From Xanthomonas euroxanthea (GTDB taxonomy: Bacteria > Pseudomonadota > Gammaproteobacteria > Xanthomonadales > Xanthomonadaceae), in assembly GCF_900476395.1 (NCBI RefSeq), contig NZ_UIHB01000005.1:434001-498000 (forward strand): a stretch of DNA of 64,000 bases, read 5' to 3'. This document shows positions 1 through 9,772 of this stretch, piece after piece; positions within the stretch are counted from its first letter, which is position 1, and every line of letters begins with the position of its first letter. The notes below the pieces were generated by a model. It did not search any database, had not been told where the DNA came from, and worked only from the letters and a program-made list of their open reading frames with translations. The position numbers and the translations under genes were made by a program.

Positions 1-657
1 CAGCTGGCCGGCCGACACCTGCGCGTTCTGCGCCTGGATCGCGGTGCGCACATCCACCGGGGTCAGGCTGAAGTTGTTCAACTTGTTCGGGTCCATCCAT
101 ACCCGCATCGCGTACTGCGAGCCGAACAAGGTGGTGTCGCCCACGCCTTCGACGCGGCTGATGGTTTCCTGCACGTTGGCAGCCACGTAATCGGACAGGT
201 CCGAATCGCTCATGCTGCCGTCTTCGGAAGTGAAGGCCAGCACGTTGAGGAAGTTGGTGGCCGACTTGGTCACCGTCACGCCCTGCTGCTGCACTTCCTG
301 CGGCAACAATGGCGTGGCCAGCGACAACTTGTTCTGCACCTGCACCTGCGCGGTGTCCGGGTCGGTGCCGTTGTCGAAGGTCAGCGTGATGGTCACCGCA
401 CCGCTGGATTCGCTGGTGGAGGCCATGTAGCTGAGGTGGTCCAGCCCCTTCATCTTCTGCTCGATGACCTGGGTGACGGTGTCTTCCAGGGTCTGCGCCG
501 AGGCGCCCGGATAGTTGGCGGTGATGGCGACGGCGGGCGGCGCGATGCTGGGGTATTGCGCAATCGGCAAGGTGGCGATGGACAGGATGCCGGCCAGCAT
601 CACGATGATGGCCAGCACCCAGGCGAAGATCGGACGATCGATGAAGAAGCGTGCCAT
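1..657 (-). CDS. RND efflux pump inner-membrane permease, AcrB/MexB family (N-terminal part)
   Basis: Proton-driven inner-membrane pump subunit of a tripartite multidrug exporter; only the first 219 codons lie in the window and the gene continues beyond base 1. The start [17 protein letters not shown] and the first membrane helix (about residues 9-29) are typical of hydrophobe/amphiphile RND pumps. They are followed by the porter-domain signature with YPSIAPPAV and [13 protein letters not shown], and by [20 protein letters not shown]. The gene follows the adaptor gene with a 16-base gap, so the two form an operon. Substrates cannot be read from the sequence. Family assignment is near certain; assignment to a named pump is not attempted. 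Confidence 0.95.
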   Translation of the reverse strand, partial: MARFFIDRPIFAWVLAIIVMLAGILSIATLPIAQYPSIAPPAVAITANYPGASAQTLEDTVTQVIEQKMKGLDHLSYMASTSESSGAVTITLTFDNGTDPDTAQVQVQNKLSLATPLLPQEVQQQGVTVTKSATNFLNVLAFTSEDGSMSDSDLSDYVAANVQETISRVEGVGDTTLFGSQYAMRVWMDPNKLNNFSLTPVDVRTAIQAQNAQVSAGQL

Positions 658-673
658 GACGTGTGATCCCGCC

Positions 674-1897
674 TCAGTTGGCCGCACGCGGTGCGGTCGG
701 GGCGGAAGGCGTGCCGGCAGCATTGCCAGCACCGGCGGCGGGCTTGCCCTTGGGCTGCCACGGCACGGTCTTGACCTCGATGCCGTCGCGGGCGCGCGAG
801 ACGCCCTCGACCACCAGTTGCTCGCCGGCCTTCAGGCCGCTGCGCACCAGCCACTGGTCGCCGACTTCGCGGTCGGTTTCCAGTACGCGCAGTTGCAGCT
901 TGTGATCGGCACCGACCACGAACGCGGTCGGCTTGCCGGCGCCATTGCGCGAGACCGCCTGCTGCGGCACCAGTACGCCCTGCTCCTTGATGCCCTCCTG
1001 CAGCACCGCGCGCACATACATGCCCGGCAACAACTCCGCATTCGGGTTCGGGAACACCGCGCGCAGGGTGATCGAGCCGGTGTTCTGGTCGACGGTGACA
1101 TCGGAAAACGCCAGGTGGCCCTGCAGCGGATAGGTGCTGCCGTCTTCCAGCAGCAGCGACACCTTTGCCGCATCGTCGCCGGCCTTCTCCAGCTCGCCGC
1201 GCGCCATCGCCTGCTTCAGGCGGAGCAAGGCCGCGCTGGGCTGGGTGACGTCGATGTAGATCGGGTCCAGTTGCTGGATGGTGGTCAGCGCGGTGGCCTG
1301 GTTGGCGGTCACCAAGGCGCCCGGGGTGACGCTGGAGCGGCCGATGCGGCCGGAGATCGGCGCGTCCAGGCGCGCGAAGGCCAGGTTGATGCGCGCGGTT
1401 TCCACGCTGGCCTTGCCGGCCGCCACATCGGCCTCGGCCTGGCCCAGTGCAGCGGCGGTGTCGTCGCCGTCCTGCTGGCTGATCGCCTTGATCTGCACCA
1501 GTTCGGTGTAGCGCTCGGCCTTGAGCCTGGCGGTGCGCAGGTTGGCCTGCGCCTTGGCCAGGGTGGCCTGGGCGCTGGCATAGCTGGCGCGGTAGGTCGC
1601 CGGATCGATCTGGTACAGCGTCTGCCCGGCCTTGACGTCGCCGCCCTCGGTGAACTGGCGCGACTGCACGATGCCGCCCACCTGTGGGCGAACTTCGGCG
1701 ATCAGGTAGGGAACCGTGCGCCCGGGGAGCTCGGTGGTCAGGGTCACCGGCTGCGGCCTGACGGTCAGCACGCCCATTTCGGGCATGCCCTCCGCCGGCG
1801 GCGGTCCGCCCGGCGGGCTGCCGCAGGCACTGAGCAGGAGGGTGGCTGCAACGGCAGAAGCAAGCAGGGGCAGGCGAAACGCAGCATGAGGACGCAC
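674..1897 (-). CDS. RND efflux periplasmic adaptor (AcrA/MexA family) lipoprotein
   Basis: Membrane-fusion subunit linking the downstream RND permease to an outer-membrane channel. The chosen GTG start (407 aa) has GGAG just upstream and gives a standard lipoprotein signal with lipobox LLSAC (Cys25). Downstream are the paired lipoyl half-motifs ([10 protein letters not shown] early; [12 protein letters not shown] after the hairpin), an alpha-hairpin rich in Ala/Gln (about residues 80-150), then the beta-barrel with [11 protein letters not shown]. An in-frame ATG at 1966 would give 430 aa, but it would place the start upstream of the probable operator repeats at 1937-1952, so the internal GTG is preferred. 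It is probably controlled by the divergent TetR gene. Confidence 0.92.
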   Translation of the reverse strand: MRPHAAFRLPLLASAVAATLLLSACGSPPGGPPPAEGMPEMGVLTVRPQPVTLTTELPGRTVPYLIAEVRPQVGGIVQSRQFTEGGDVKAGQTLYQIDPATYRASYASAQATLAKAQANLRTARLKAERYTELVQIKAISQQDGDDTAAALGQAEADVAAGKASVETARINLAFARLDAPISGRIGRSSVTPGALVTANQATALTTIQQLDPIYIDVTQPSAALLRLKQAMARGELEKAGDDAAKVSLLLEDGSTYPLQGHLAFSDVTVDQNTGSITLRAVFPNPNAELLPGMYVRAVLQEGIKEQGVLVPQQAVSRNGAGKPTAFVVGADHKLQLRVLETDREVGDQWLVRSGLKAGEQLVVEGVSRARDGIEVKTVPWQPKGKPAAGAGNAAGTPSAPTAPRAAN

Positions 1898-1936
1898 GGG
1901 AGGTCTCCGACGGAACGCAGGATGATTAAATCTAAA

Positions 1937-2003
1937 CGGTACGGTTCGGTATCCTAATGAGCGCATCCGTGGCCGTCAAGCATTACTGCCCAGTCGGTAT
2001 ACT
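1937..2003. promoter_or_regulatory. Divergent control region between efflux operon and tetR
   Basis: Three tandem CGGTN units at 5-base spacing (CGGTA, CGGTT, CGGTA at 1937-1951) lie just upstream of the adaptor start. A fourth CGGTAT occurs at 1995. A good minus-10 hexamer, TATACT (1998-2003), points toward the regulator gene. TetR regulators of RND pumps commonly bind the shared intergenic region, so this is the likely operator. The repeats are seen; binding is inferred. Confidence 0.45.
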
Positions 2004-2026
2004 TAACTACCCAACGGAGTCAGTTG

Positions 2027-2647
2027 ATGCGGGTCAGAACCGAAGGAAAACGCGACGCCATCGTGCAGGCGGCCAGCGAGGTGTTCCTCGAACTGGGCTT
2101 CGAAGGCGCCTCGATGTCGCAGATCGCCGCCCGCGTCGGCGGCTCCAAGCGCACGCTCTACGGCTATTTCCCATCCAAGGATGAGCTGTTTGTGGCGTTT
2201 GCCAAGGACATGTCCGACCGCTACATCGACCCGCTGCTGGACGCGCTTTCGCAGAGCAACGGCCCGGTCGCCGAGACCCTGCAGCGCTTCGGCGAGGACA
2301 TCCTCAGCTTCCTGTGCGCGCCCAGCTCGATCACCATCTGGCAAACCATCATCGGCGTGTCGGGGCGGTCGGACGTGGGCGCGTTGTTCTTCAATTCCGG
2401 CCCGGAAGAAGGTGTGCAGCGCATGGCCGACTATCTGCAGACGCAGATGGATCGCGGCGTGATCCGCTGCGCCGATGTCCTGATCGCGGCCAGGCAGTTC
2501 GGCGGGCTGCTGGAGGCGGAAACCCTGATGCCCTGCCTGTTCGGCGCACTCAAGAACCCCTCGCCCGCGTATCTGCGCGAGGCGACGCAGCGCGCGGTCG
2601 CCTTGTTTCTGGCGGGCTATGGCAGCAAGACCGACGCCGCGGCGTGA
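2027..2647 (+). CDS. TetR/AcrR-family transcriptional regulator
   Basis: Likely local repressor of the divergent efflux operon. The 206-residue protein has the canonical N-terminal TetR helix-turn-helix (about residues 10-50, including MSQIAARVGGSKRTLYGYF). It is followed by an all-helical ligand-binding/dimer domain of the AefR-like type. GGAG sits seven bases before the ATG; a TTG directly in front could in principle be used instead. The divergent placement beside an RND adaptor is the classic arrangement for autoregulated pump repressors. The inducer is unknown. Confidence 0.93.
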   Translation: MRVRTEGKRDAIVQAASEVFLELGFEGASMSQIAARVGGSKRTLYGYFPSKDELFVAFAKDMSDRYIDPLLDALSQSNGPVAETLQRFGEDILSFLCAPSSITIWQTIIGVSGRSDVGALFFNSGPEEGVQRMADYLQTQMDRGVIRCADVLIAARQFGGLLEAETLMPCLFGALKNPSPAYLREATQRAVALFLAGYGSKTDAAA

Positions 2648-2780
2648 TGCGCGGTGGTGTCTGATACCTGAGTTAAGCGATGCGCCGCTAGCGACCTCAC
2701 TGATGCGCGTGCATGGCACTCGCACGTTGGGTTTTGTCAGCCGCTCTAAGCGAACCGCCCTGCGTTTTGGCTGGCGATCC

Positions 2781-3299
2781 TTACTCGGCCACCGCGCACT
2801 TGGCGCACAGGCCGTGCACTTCCAGCGTCTGCGCCTGCGGCTGGAAACCCAGCGCCTTGGCGCGCGCTTCCAGTTGCGCCACCACCTCGCGGTCTTCCAG
2901 CTCCACCGCGCTGTGGCAGCGGTCGCAGATCAGGAACGGCACCGAGTGCTGGGCGCTGTTGGGGTGGTGGCAGGCGACGAAGGCATTGACCGATTCGAGC
3001 TTGTGCACGAAGCCGTTGGCCATCAGGAAATCCAGCGCGCGGTACACCGTGGGCGGGGCGTCGGCACCGACGCCCTTGCCTTCGCGCACCCAGTCCAGCA
3101 ACTCGTAGGCCTTGACCGGCTTGCCGGCGTCGGCAATCAGCCGCAGCACATTGGCGCGGATCGGCGTCAGCCGCAGGCCGCGCTCGCTGCAGGCACGCTC
3201 CACCGCGCGCACGAAGCCGTTGGCATCGTCCACATGGTGATGCGGGGCTGTGCAGGCATGTTCCTGATCGTGCGTTTGGGTGTGCGTATGCTTGGTCAT
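2781..3299 (-). CDS. zur: Fur-family zinc uptake regulator Zur
   Basis: Zinc-responsive repressor of the Fur family (172 aa). It has a winged-helix DNA-binding half (LRLTPIRANVLRLI, then PTVYRALDFLMANGFVHKLE) and a metal-binding dimerisation half with the two CxxC pairs CDRC and CAKC. The His-rich N-terminus (HTHTQTHDQEH, later HHH) is an extension typical of xanthomonad Zur and may bind extra metal. The gene starts 14 bases after the gltX stop on the same strand, so the two are probably co-transcribed. Zur is preferred over Fur because of the CDRC/CAKC pattern and the strong HxxxCxxH-type spacing at VACHHPN. The direct target genes are not in the window. Confidence 0.9.
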   Translation of the reverse strand: MTKHTHTQTHDQEHACTAPHHHVDDANGFVRAVERACSERGLRLTPIRANVLRLIADAGKPVKAYELLDWVREGKGVGADAPPTVYRALDFLMANGFVHKLESVNAFVACHHPNSAQHSVPFLICDRCHSAVELEDREVVAQLEARAKALGFQPQAQTLEVHGLCAKCAVAE

Positions 3300-3313
3300 A
3301 CAGGCTCCGGCGG

Positions 3314-4717
3314 TCAGCCCGCCCCTATCTTGATGAGTGCGGCATCGATGCGTTTCAAGGCGCCCTCGCGTCCGGCCAGGTACACGGTCTGCGAAATGTC
3401 CGGGCTGACCTGGGTGCCGGTGATGGCCACGCGCAGCGGCTGGGCCACCTTGCCCATGCCCAGCTCCAGCGCGGCGGCCGCGTCGTGCAGCGCGGCCGAG
3501 ACGGTCTCCACGCTCCATTCGCTCTGTGCCGCCAGCAGTTCGCGCGCCTTGCCCAGCGGCACTTCCGCACCCAGCTTGAGGTGCTTCATCACCGCCGCCT
3601 CGTCGTAGGTTTCCAGCGGCTGGTACCAGACCACGGCTTTTTCGGCCATGTCCTTCAAGGTCTGCACGCGCTCGCGCAGTGCCACCACCACGTCGGCGGC
3701 GGCCGGGCCGGCGGCCACATCGATGCCGAGCCGGGCGAGCTGGTATTCCAGCTGCGGGGCGATGCTGGCCGGGTCGTCGGTCTTGAGGTAATGCTGGTTG
3801 ACCCAGCCCAACTTGGCCATGTCCAGGCGCGCGGCCTTGGAATTGACGTCCTTGACGTCGAACAGGTCGAGCAATTCCTGGCGACTGAACAACTCCTGGT
3901 CGCCGTGCGACCAACCCAGACGTGCCAGGTAGTTGATCAGCGCATGCGGCAGGTAGCCGGCGTCCTTGTACTGCATCACGTCGGCCGCGCCGGTGCGCTT
4001 GGACAGCTTGGCGCCCTGCTCGTCCAGGATCATCGGCATGTGCGCGAACTTGGGAACAGTCGCCCCCAGCGCCTCATAGATGTTGATCTGGCGCGGGGTG
4101 TTGTTGATGTGGTCATCGCCGCGGATCACCTCGGTGATGCCCATGTCCCAATCGTCCACCACCACCGCGAAGTTGTAGGTGGGGAAGCCGTCCGGGCGGA
4201 AGATCACCATGTCGTCGAGCTCGCTGTTGGCAATCTCGATGACGCCCTTGATCAGGTCGTCGAACACCACCGTGCCGCCGACCGGGTTCTTGAAGCGGAT
4301 GACCCGGTTGGGGTCGTCGCGGTACGGCAGGTTCTGCTCGCGGGCGGCGCCGTTGTAGCGCGGCTTTTCCTGCCGGGCCATGGCGGCCTCGCGCATGGCG
4401 TCGAGTTCTTCGCGGGTTTCGTAGGCGTAATAGGCCTTGCCCTGCGCCAGCAGTTGCTCGGCCACCTCCTGGTAGCGGGCCACGCGCTGGGTCTGGTAGA
4501 TCGGGCCTTCGTCATAGTCCAGGCCCAGCCAGTCCATCGCCTCCAGGATGGCGTCGATCGCGGCCTGGGTGCTGCGCTCACGGTCGGTGTCCTCGATGCG
4601 CAGCACGAACTGCCCGCCGCGACGGCGCGCCTCCAGCCAGCAATACAGCGCGGTGCGGGCGCCGCCGATGTGCAGGTAACCGGTGGGGCTGGGGGCAAAG
4701 CGGGTGCGGCAGGTCAT
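3314..4717 (-). CDS. gltX: Glutamate--tRNA ligase
   Basis: Class I aminoacyl-tRNA synthetase charging tRNA-Glu in the cytoplasm. The 467-residue length is standard. The HIGH-type motif is [14 protein letters not shown] near residues 11-24, and the KMSKS-type motif is GAKLSKRTG near residue 237. The helical anticodon-binding domain fills the C-terminal third. The start [13 protein letters not shown] matches family N-termini; the same reading frame stays open upstream but has no support. It is followed 14 bases later by zur. Confidence 0.97.
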   Translation of the reverse strand: MTCRTRFAPSPTGYLHIGGARTALYCWLEARRRGGQFVLRIEDTDRERSTQAAIDAILEAMDWLGLDYDEGPIYQTQRVARYQEVAEQLLAQGKAYYAYETREELDAMREAAMARQEKPRYNGAAREQNLPYRDDPNRVIRFKNPVGGTVVFDDLIKGVIEIANSELDDMVIFRPDGFPTYNFAVVVDDWDMGITEVIRGDDHINNTPRQINIYEALGATVPKFAHMPMILDEQGAKLSKRTGAADVMQYKDAGYLPHALINYLARLGWSHGDQELFSRQELLDLFDVKDVNSKAARLDMAKLGWVNQHYLKTDDPASIAPQLEYQLARLGIDVAAGPAAADVVVALRERVQTLKDMAEKAVVWYQPLETYDEAAVMKHLKLGAEVPLGKARELLAAQSEWSVETVSAALHDAAAALELGMGKVAQPLRVAITGTQVSPDISQTVYLAGREGALKRIDAALIKIGAG

Positions 4718-4784
4718 GGAGCGCTCGGCGAAACGGGGATCGGCCGATTTTACCTTGACCAGCACGGACCTGCCCGCACGCGGC

Positions 4785-5876
4785 TCAGCGGTTGCGCAAC
4801 AGGTCGCCGTAGACCACGTCATCGCCGCCGCTGCGCGCCGGGCCGGGCGCGTCGTACAGCACCAGCCAGCTGGGCGTGTCGCCGGCCAGGTGCCCGGGAA
4901 GATTGCAGATCGCCTCGGCGCGGTCGCTGTCGGTGCCGTGCGGCAACACCGCCGATTCCAGCAACTCGTGCTGAAAGCGCACCGGTGCCTGGTTGGTGGC
5001 CAGCACGGTACGTGCGTCCGGCCATTTGAACAGGCGGATTTCGCCATTCAACACCATGGTCGGGCCGGCCAGCAGGTACAGGTCGTCGCCGGAATAGTGC
5101 AGGTCGCGGATGCCCAGCCCGCCCAATTGCAGGAAGTGCTTGCGCAGCAGCGTGCCGTCCTCGTCCAGCGGCGCCAGCCGCAGGTGGTCGCCATGCGCCT
5201 GGACGCGGATCTCCAGCAGCGCCGACCAGCCGCGCAGCACCGGCCCGCGCAGGCCCAGCAGCAGGCGCTCGCCGTCCACCACGATGCCTTCGATGTCGAA
5301 GCCGTTGTCCTTGCCGGGAATCTTCATGAACGGGCCAACATGCGGATCGTCGGCCAGCAGCTCGGTGAGTTGGTTGTGTTTGGCATCGCCCTTGAGCCGC
5401 AGCGCGCGACGGCCATCGGCGGCTTGGCGCACCAGGCGCGGGGTGCCGTCGGCATCGCGCTCGATCGGCAGGCAGGCCAGCAGGCGGCGGTTGGCGTCGA
5501 GCTTGAGCTTGGTCAGGCGTTTGGCGTTGTCGGCATCGTCGCGATTGCGCTTGGCGTTCTTGCGCTTGAGCCCATGCGAGCCGACCACCCACAGGTAGCC
5601 GTCCGACAGCGCCATGCCTTCCAGGTCCGCCTCCTCGGCCGCCTCGCCGGGCAGGTCCAGCAGCTCGGCCAGCGCAAAACTCTGCCCCTGGCCGAAGCGC
5701 AGCGTCTCGCGCTGCACGGGCTCGAGCCTGCGCAGGCGATCCACCGCGCAGGCTTCGTCGCCGGCCACCCACAGCCAGTCGTCGGTAAACGCCGCGCCGG
5801 ACAGATTGCTGTGCACCAGCGCGCCGGGCGCGAACTCGAGACGGACGCTGTGTGGAATCAGGGTTTTCTTGGCCAT
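4785..5876 (-). CDS. DUF3616 domain-containing protein
   Basis: A 363-residue protein of unknown function that matches the DUF3616 pattern as remembered: repeated blocks such as [62 protein letters not shown] and [18 protein letters not shown]. The recurring hydrophobic-G-D/DGxLWVVG blocks suggest a beta-propeller. There is no signal peptide or membrane segment, so it is probably cytoplasmic. It is on the same strand as gltX but 67 bases upstream of its start, so co-transcription is possible but not shown. Confidence 0.75.
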   Translation of the reverse strand: MAKKTLIPHSVRLEFAPGALVHSNLSGAAFTDDWLWVAGDEACAVDRLRRLEPVQRETLRFGQGQSFALAELLDLPGEAAEEADLEGMALSDGYLWVVGSHGLKRKNAKRNRDDADNAKRLTKLKLDANRRLLACLPIERDADGTPRLVRQAADGRRALRLKGDAKHNQLTELLADDPHVGPFMKIPGKDNGFDIEGIVVDGERLLLGLRGPVLRGWSALLEIRVQAHGDHLRLAPLDEDGTLLRKHFLQLGGLGIRDLHYSGDDLYLLAGPTMVLNGEIRLFKWPDARTVLATNQAPVRFQHELLESAVLPHGTDSDRAEAICNLPGHLAGDTPSWLVLYDAPGPARSGGDDVVYGDLLRNR

Positions 5877-6009
5877 GGGAACCTGGTGGGCGGTGCGGGT
5901 GACGAATCAGGGAATAGCGCAGAACGCTCGAAGCGTACGCGAGCCGGTCACGGGCAACGGCGGCGCTCGCGCGGCGATGCACGCCGCAGTGGCTGGATGG
6001 CCGCGCGTG

Positions 6010-6894
6010 TCAGTCGAAGGAGGCCAGCGTGGCACGCGTGAGGTGAGCGCCCGATTGACCGACCCAATCGCGGTCGTTGGCGACCTGGGCCTGCGCGCGG
6101 CTGGCCTCGAAGGCGGCGAAATCCAGCTCCGCATACGCCCACACGGTACCGCCCTGGGTCTGCGCCAGCACGCCGTCGGCCGGGAAGCCGACATCCATCG
6201 GGGCAAACACCGCCGCTTCGCCGGTATTGACGTCCAGCGCCGGGCTCCACGGCGCTTGCCCGGCCGTGACCGATTGCGCGACGAATACGCGGTTTTCCAG
6301 CGCGCGCGCCAGGCAACCGACGCGCACCCGCATCGCGCCGGCGGCGGTGTCGGTGCAGCTGGGCACGATCAGCAGCCGCGCGCCGGCCTCGTACTGCGCG
6401 CGCACCGGCAGCGGGAACTCGCTGTCGTAGCAGATCGCGATCGCTGCACGCACGCCATCCAGCTCGAACACCTTCACCGTATCGCCCGGCTCGATCAGCC
6501 CGGTAGCCTTTTCGAAGCCGGTCAGCTGCAGCTTGTCCTGCCAGCCGTGCCGGCCGTCGGGCGTGAACCAGTCGCTGCGGTTGCGGTAACGGCCCTGGCC
6601 CAGATCCAGCAGGAAGCTGCCGGCAACCAGATGCAGCTGATGCCGGCGCGCCAGGCCGGCAAACAGCTCCAGCCACGGCGCACGCAGCGCCTGGATCGCC
6701 GCCAGCGACTCGGGCAAGCCGGCAGAAATCTGCGTGCCGAAGGTCGCGCCCAACTCCAGCGACAGGTATTCCGGCAGCACCAGCAGGCGCGCGCCGGCGG
6801 CGGCCGCCTCGCCCACCAGCGCGGACTGGCGTGCGGCAAAGGCGGCGAAGTCGGCGGGTTTGCCGATCGGGTATTTGGCGACGGCAATTTTCAT
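6010..6894 (-). CDS. Carbon-nitrogen hydrolase (nitrilase superfamily)
   Basis: Cytoplasmic amidase-type enzyme of 294 aa that probably cleaves a small amide. The full Glu-Lys-Cys catalytic triad of the nitrilase superfamily is visible: Glu42 in LVLPEYLS, Lys121 in GWQDKLQLT and Cys155 in AIAICYDSEFP. The start MKIAVAKYPIG is the usual first beta-strand. It lies 46 bases downstream of a GNAT acetyltransferase gene on the same strand; in related bacteria GNAT and nitrilase modules often pair or fuse. The substrate cannot be deduced. Confidence 0.92.
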   Translation of the reverse strand: MKIAVAKYPIGKPADFAAFAARQSALVGEAAAAGARLLVLPEYLSLELGATFGTQISAGLPESLAAIQALRAPWLELFAGLARRHQLHLVAGSFLLDLGQGRYRNRSDWFTPDGRHGWQDKLQLTGFEKATGLIEPGDTVKVFELDGVRAAIAICYDSEFPLPVRAQYEAGARLLIVPSCTDTAAGAMRVRVGCLARALENRVFVAQSVTAGQAPWSPALDVNTGEAAVFAPMDVGFPADGVLAQTQGGTVWAYAELDFAAFEASRAQAQVANDRDWVGQSGAHLTRATLASFD

Positions 6895-6940
6895 CTGGCG
6901 GCCTGGTTGCGATGGATCGATGACGTAGGAAGCGAATCGG

Positions 6941-7552
6941 TCACGGCGGCAATGCCCGCGTCCAAACCCGCAGACTGTGGTCGATCTCGCCGTGTTGCAA
7001 CTCCGCCCACGCCAGCTGCACGCGCATGTCCGGTTGCGGTGCATAGCCACGTTTGCGCCAGAACACATCGTTGGGTCGATGGTCGGCCGGCTGGCGCGGA
7101 TCGTCTTGCGCACGTTCCACCGAGCAGAACGCGGTGAGCGCGAAGCGCCCCAGTGCACGCGCATGCGCCTCGCGCCGGTCGAAGAAGGCGTGGCCGATTC
7201 CCTGCCCGCGATATTCCGGCAGCAGCACCGATTCGCCGAAATAGAACACGCCGGCCGGATCGATGCCGGCCGCGCGGAACGGCGCATGGAAGGCGTCGCT
7301 GTCGTCGAGCAGCGGCAGCCCGGTGGAGGCGCCGATCACCGCATCGCCATCGCGTGCCAGCACGAACACGCTGTCCGGCGAGGCCGCATACGCGGCCAGG
7401 TAGCCGCGCTCGTAATCGGCATCGCCGTCATACAGGTACGGCCAGGCGCGAAACACCGCGATGCGCAGTTGCGCCACCGCAGCCAGATGCGGCAGCACCT
7501 GCGTGCCGCGCACCGTTTCGACGATCAGGGAGGAGCCGCTCATGCCGGCCAT
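6941..7552 (-). CDS. GNAT-family N-acetyltransferase
   Basis: Acetyl-CoA-dependent acyltransferase, 203 aa. The acetyl-CoA loop appears as VLLPEYRGQGIGHAFFDRRE, the Q/RxxGxG/A motif of the family, preceded by the beta-strand SVFVLARDGDAVIGAST. The start is uncertain: ATG codons at 7552 and 7543 are both usable. The next gene downstream is the nitrilase-family hydrolase 46 bases away, so both could act in one small amide or amino-acid pathway; that is inference. The substrate is unknown. Confidence 0.85.
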   Translation of the reverse strand: MAGMSGSSLIVETVRGTQVLPHLAAVAQLRIAVFRAWPYLYDGDADYERGYLAAYAASPDSVFVLARDGDAVIGASTGLPLLDDSDAFHAPFRAAGIDPAGVFYFGESVLLPEYRGQGIGHAFFDRREAHARALGRFALTAFCSVERAQDDPRQPADHRPNDVFWRKRGYAPQPDMRVQLAWAELQHGEIDHSLRVWTRALPP

Positions 7553-7587
7553 GGTAAGCCAGCCTGGCGCCGCGGCGCTGCCGTGGG

Positions 7588-8010
7588 TCAGCGCAGCCAG
7601 CGGCCGTTGATCGCGGCCGGGGCCACCGGCTGCTGCCACAACAACCACACCGCCGCCTCCTCGCTGGCCAGCAGCACGCCGCGCAGTGCATCGGTGCTGC
7701 GCGCCCAGTAGCTGCCGTTGCTCAACCGCTGCCATGGCCCGTAGCCGCGCTGAAGCGCGCTGTCTGCCGGCACGTCCTGCCGCTGTGCCGCCTGCAGGAA
7801 TCGGCTGCCATCCAGGCGCAGTGCCTGCGCGGTGCCTGGATGCAGGCGCAGGCCGATCACCCCGCGGCGTCCGTCGCGGTGCAAGGGCAAGGCCGACAAC
7901 GGCGAAGCTTCCCAGGCCTGCGGCAGCGCTGCGGGAAGCAGCGCCACCGTGTCGATCCCGGCGGGCAGCAAGCGCTGCGCCCGCCGGTGCAGCCGTGCGT
8001 GAGCGAACAT
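7588..8010 (-). CDS. Hypothetical protein translationally coupled to creD
   Basis: A 140-residue protein I do not recognise. Its ATG lies seven bases after the creD stop codon, and its ribosome-binding site (TGAGG) overlaps that stop, a sign of translational coupling. The sequence has several Leu/Ala/Trp-rich stretches and ends WLLWQQPVAPAAINGRWLR, with no clear signal peptide or transmembrane helix. An upstream in-frame ATG at 8037 would overlap creD and lacks a better ribosome site. Because it rides on the creD message it is probably part of the Cre response, but no function can be assigned. Confidence 0.7.
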   Translation of the reverse strand: MFAHARLHRRAQRLLPAGIDTVALLPAALPQAWEASPLSALPLHRDGRRGVIGLRLHPGTAQALRLDGSRFLQAAQRQDVPADSALQRGYGPWQRLSNGSYWARSTDALRGVLLASEEAAVWLLWQQPVAPAAINGRWLR

Positions 8011-8017
8011 GCCGGCC

Positions 8018-9337
8018 TCAGCGCAGGCTGTTGCCAAGCTCGTACCAATCGAGCTTGCGGGTCACCCACATGATGCTGGCCAGGATGCCGAACAGCAGCA
8101 GCGATCCCATCAGCAGCGCGTTGTCTTCGGAGATCAACAGGCTGTAGAGCACCCCGTACAACGCAGTGAGCATCACCGAGAACCCGGCTGCGCGCGCCCA
8201 GCTGCGCAACACCCCGGACAGGTAGAAGAACTGCAGGCCGATACATGCCGCGGCCGACACCAGGTACGCCTGCCAGAACGCGATGTGCTCGGAAAGGCTC
8301 AGCAGCAACAGGAAGAAGATCGCCAGCGCCAGCCCCACCAGCAGGTACTGCAGGGGATGGATCGGCAGACGCTTGATCAGCTCGAACAACACGAACGCCA
8401 CGAAGGTCAGCACCACGAACAGGATGCCGTACTTGCTGGCCCGGTCGGCCTGGGTGTACACGTCCACCGGGTCGACCAGCTGCACTTGCAGCGTATCCAG
8501 CGACGACTGGCTGGACTGCAGCTGGGTCTGCGCACCGGTGGCCAGCGAGGACAACGACCAGCTCGCATCGAAACCACGCGCGCCGATGGTCGGCGCATTG
8601 GGCAGGAAGCGCCCGCCGAACAGCGGATGCGGCCAGGCCGAGCGCAGCGCGATGTCGTTGTTGTCGGCAATCGGCGCGATCGCCAGGCTGCGGGTGCCGT
8701 CCAGCACGAAGGACATCTCCACCAGATTGTCTTCGCCCAGCGTGCCGGCCAGCGCATCGCCCAGCGGCTGCAGATCGGCGTGGATACCGGCCGAGCGCGC
8801 CGCCAGGCCGCCTGCCCCGCTCTCCAGCGGCAGTGTGCGCCCGTCCACGCGCAGGCTCGGCGTGCCGACCAGGCCACGCACATCGGAAATACCCACCGCC
8901 AGATGCGGCTGGCCATAGCGACGACCGTCCACGGCCGGATAGGCGAAAGGCTCGAACTCGGCCTTGAGCCTGGCCTTCCACGCATACACCTGCACGCGGA
9001 ACAGGCCGATCCTCCGCTCGGACGGGGTCAACTCGCCGCTCAGGCTGAGCGTGCGCGGGGTCTGCAGCAACTGGCCGTCGCGCTTGCGCCAGACCTTGCG
9101 CGGATTGCCCTGCTCGTCGGGCTCGGTGACCTGCACATCCTCGGTAAACGGCAGCACCCGCACCGGCGCGATGAACTGCTGCTCGCCGGCCTTGCTCTGC
9201 GCCACCCGCTCCACCGCCTCGTCGCGGTAACGCGCACGGTCCTGCACGGTGCCGCGGATCAACAGCAACGGAATCAGCAGCAACAGGATCAATCCGCCAA
9301 TGGTGGCGAAGCGCAACAACAGTTTCAGGGATTTCAT
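8018..9337 (-). CDS. creD: Inner membrane protein CreD
   Basis: Inner-membrane protein of the CreD family (439 aa), the main output of the CreBC two-component system in gammaproteobacteria and linked there to beta-lactam response and envelope integrity. One N-terminal helix (residues about 10-28) is followed by a large periplasmic domain with the family blocks LRSAWPHPLFGGRFLPN and FDASWSLSSL. Near the C-terminus is a cluster of five to six membrane helices starting near YGILFVVLTFVAFVLFELIKR. An AGGA site precedes the ATG. Tandem cre-tag-like repeats lie 55 bases upstream. The cognate creBC genes are about 1.5 kb away, separated by a divergently oriented protease gene. Confidence 0.93.
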   Translation of the reverse strand: MKSLKLLLRFATIGGLILLLLIPLLLIRGTVQDRARYRDEAVERVAQSKAGEQQFIAPVRVLPFTEDVQVTEPDEQGNPRKVWRKRDGQLLQTPRTLSLSGELTPSERRIGLFRVQVYAWKARLKAEFEPFAYPAVDGRRYGQPHLAVGISDVRGLVGTPSLRVDGRTLPLESGAGGLAARSAGIHADLQPLGDALAGTLGEDNLVEMSFVLDGTRSLAIAPIADNNDIALRSAWPHPLFGGRFLPNAPTIGARGFDASWSLSSLATGAQTQLQSSQSSLDTLQVQLVDPVDVYTQADRASKYGILFVVLTFVAFVLFELIKRLPIHPLQYLLVGLALAIFFLLLLSLSEHIAFWQAYLVSAAACIGLQFFYLSGVLRSWARAAGFSVMLTALYGVLYSLLISEDNALLMGSLLLFGILASIMWVTRKLDWYELGNSLR

Positions 9338-9391
9338 CGACCATCCTCATTCGGGGAGGTGGCCAGGGTGCGATGCGCCGGTGTCGGGGGT

Positions 9392-9418
9392 TTGAGGCGA
9401 ATTTGAAGCGAATGTGAA
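9392..9418 (-). promoter_or_regulatory. Tandem cre-tag-like CreB-binding repeats upstream of creD
   Basis: Read on the minus strand: TTCAC, spacer ATTCGC, TTCAA, the same spacer ATTCGC, then CTCAA. The enterobacterial cre-tag is TTCAC-N6-TTCAC, so the first pair matches nine of ten defined bases, with a third weaker half-site at the same 11-base period. The position 55 bases upstream of creD fits an activator site. The rest of the 435-base gap before the protease gene (9338-9772) shows no gene. Confidence 0.7.
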
Positions 9419-9772
9419 GTGGGCGATCGGCAGGATCGGCGACCGGCACTGTGACCCAGTTAGGAAATGCAGTGTTCGCCCTGCAAAACTGCAACCAAGG
9501 CCCAGGACGTGCTTCCGTTGCATCGCCAAGGTTTCGCATCACCGGCGCGCGCCTGGCCGCCAGGCGCAACGATGCGCGTGCAGTTGCGCATCACGGGGCC
9601 ATCGCTTTTTTCGAGTCTGTATTGATCACGGCGTTCCAGTGCCGTCGTTTCGTCGCGTCCTCCTTCAACTTGCACGCCGTATCGGCGGTGTCGCACGCGT
9701 ATGCCCGCCTGCCGGCCGTGGTTCCAGAAGTGCGCACCACTGCATTCCTCTTTCGCCTGGAGTTTGCCTTCC

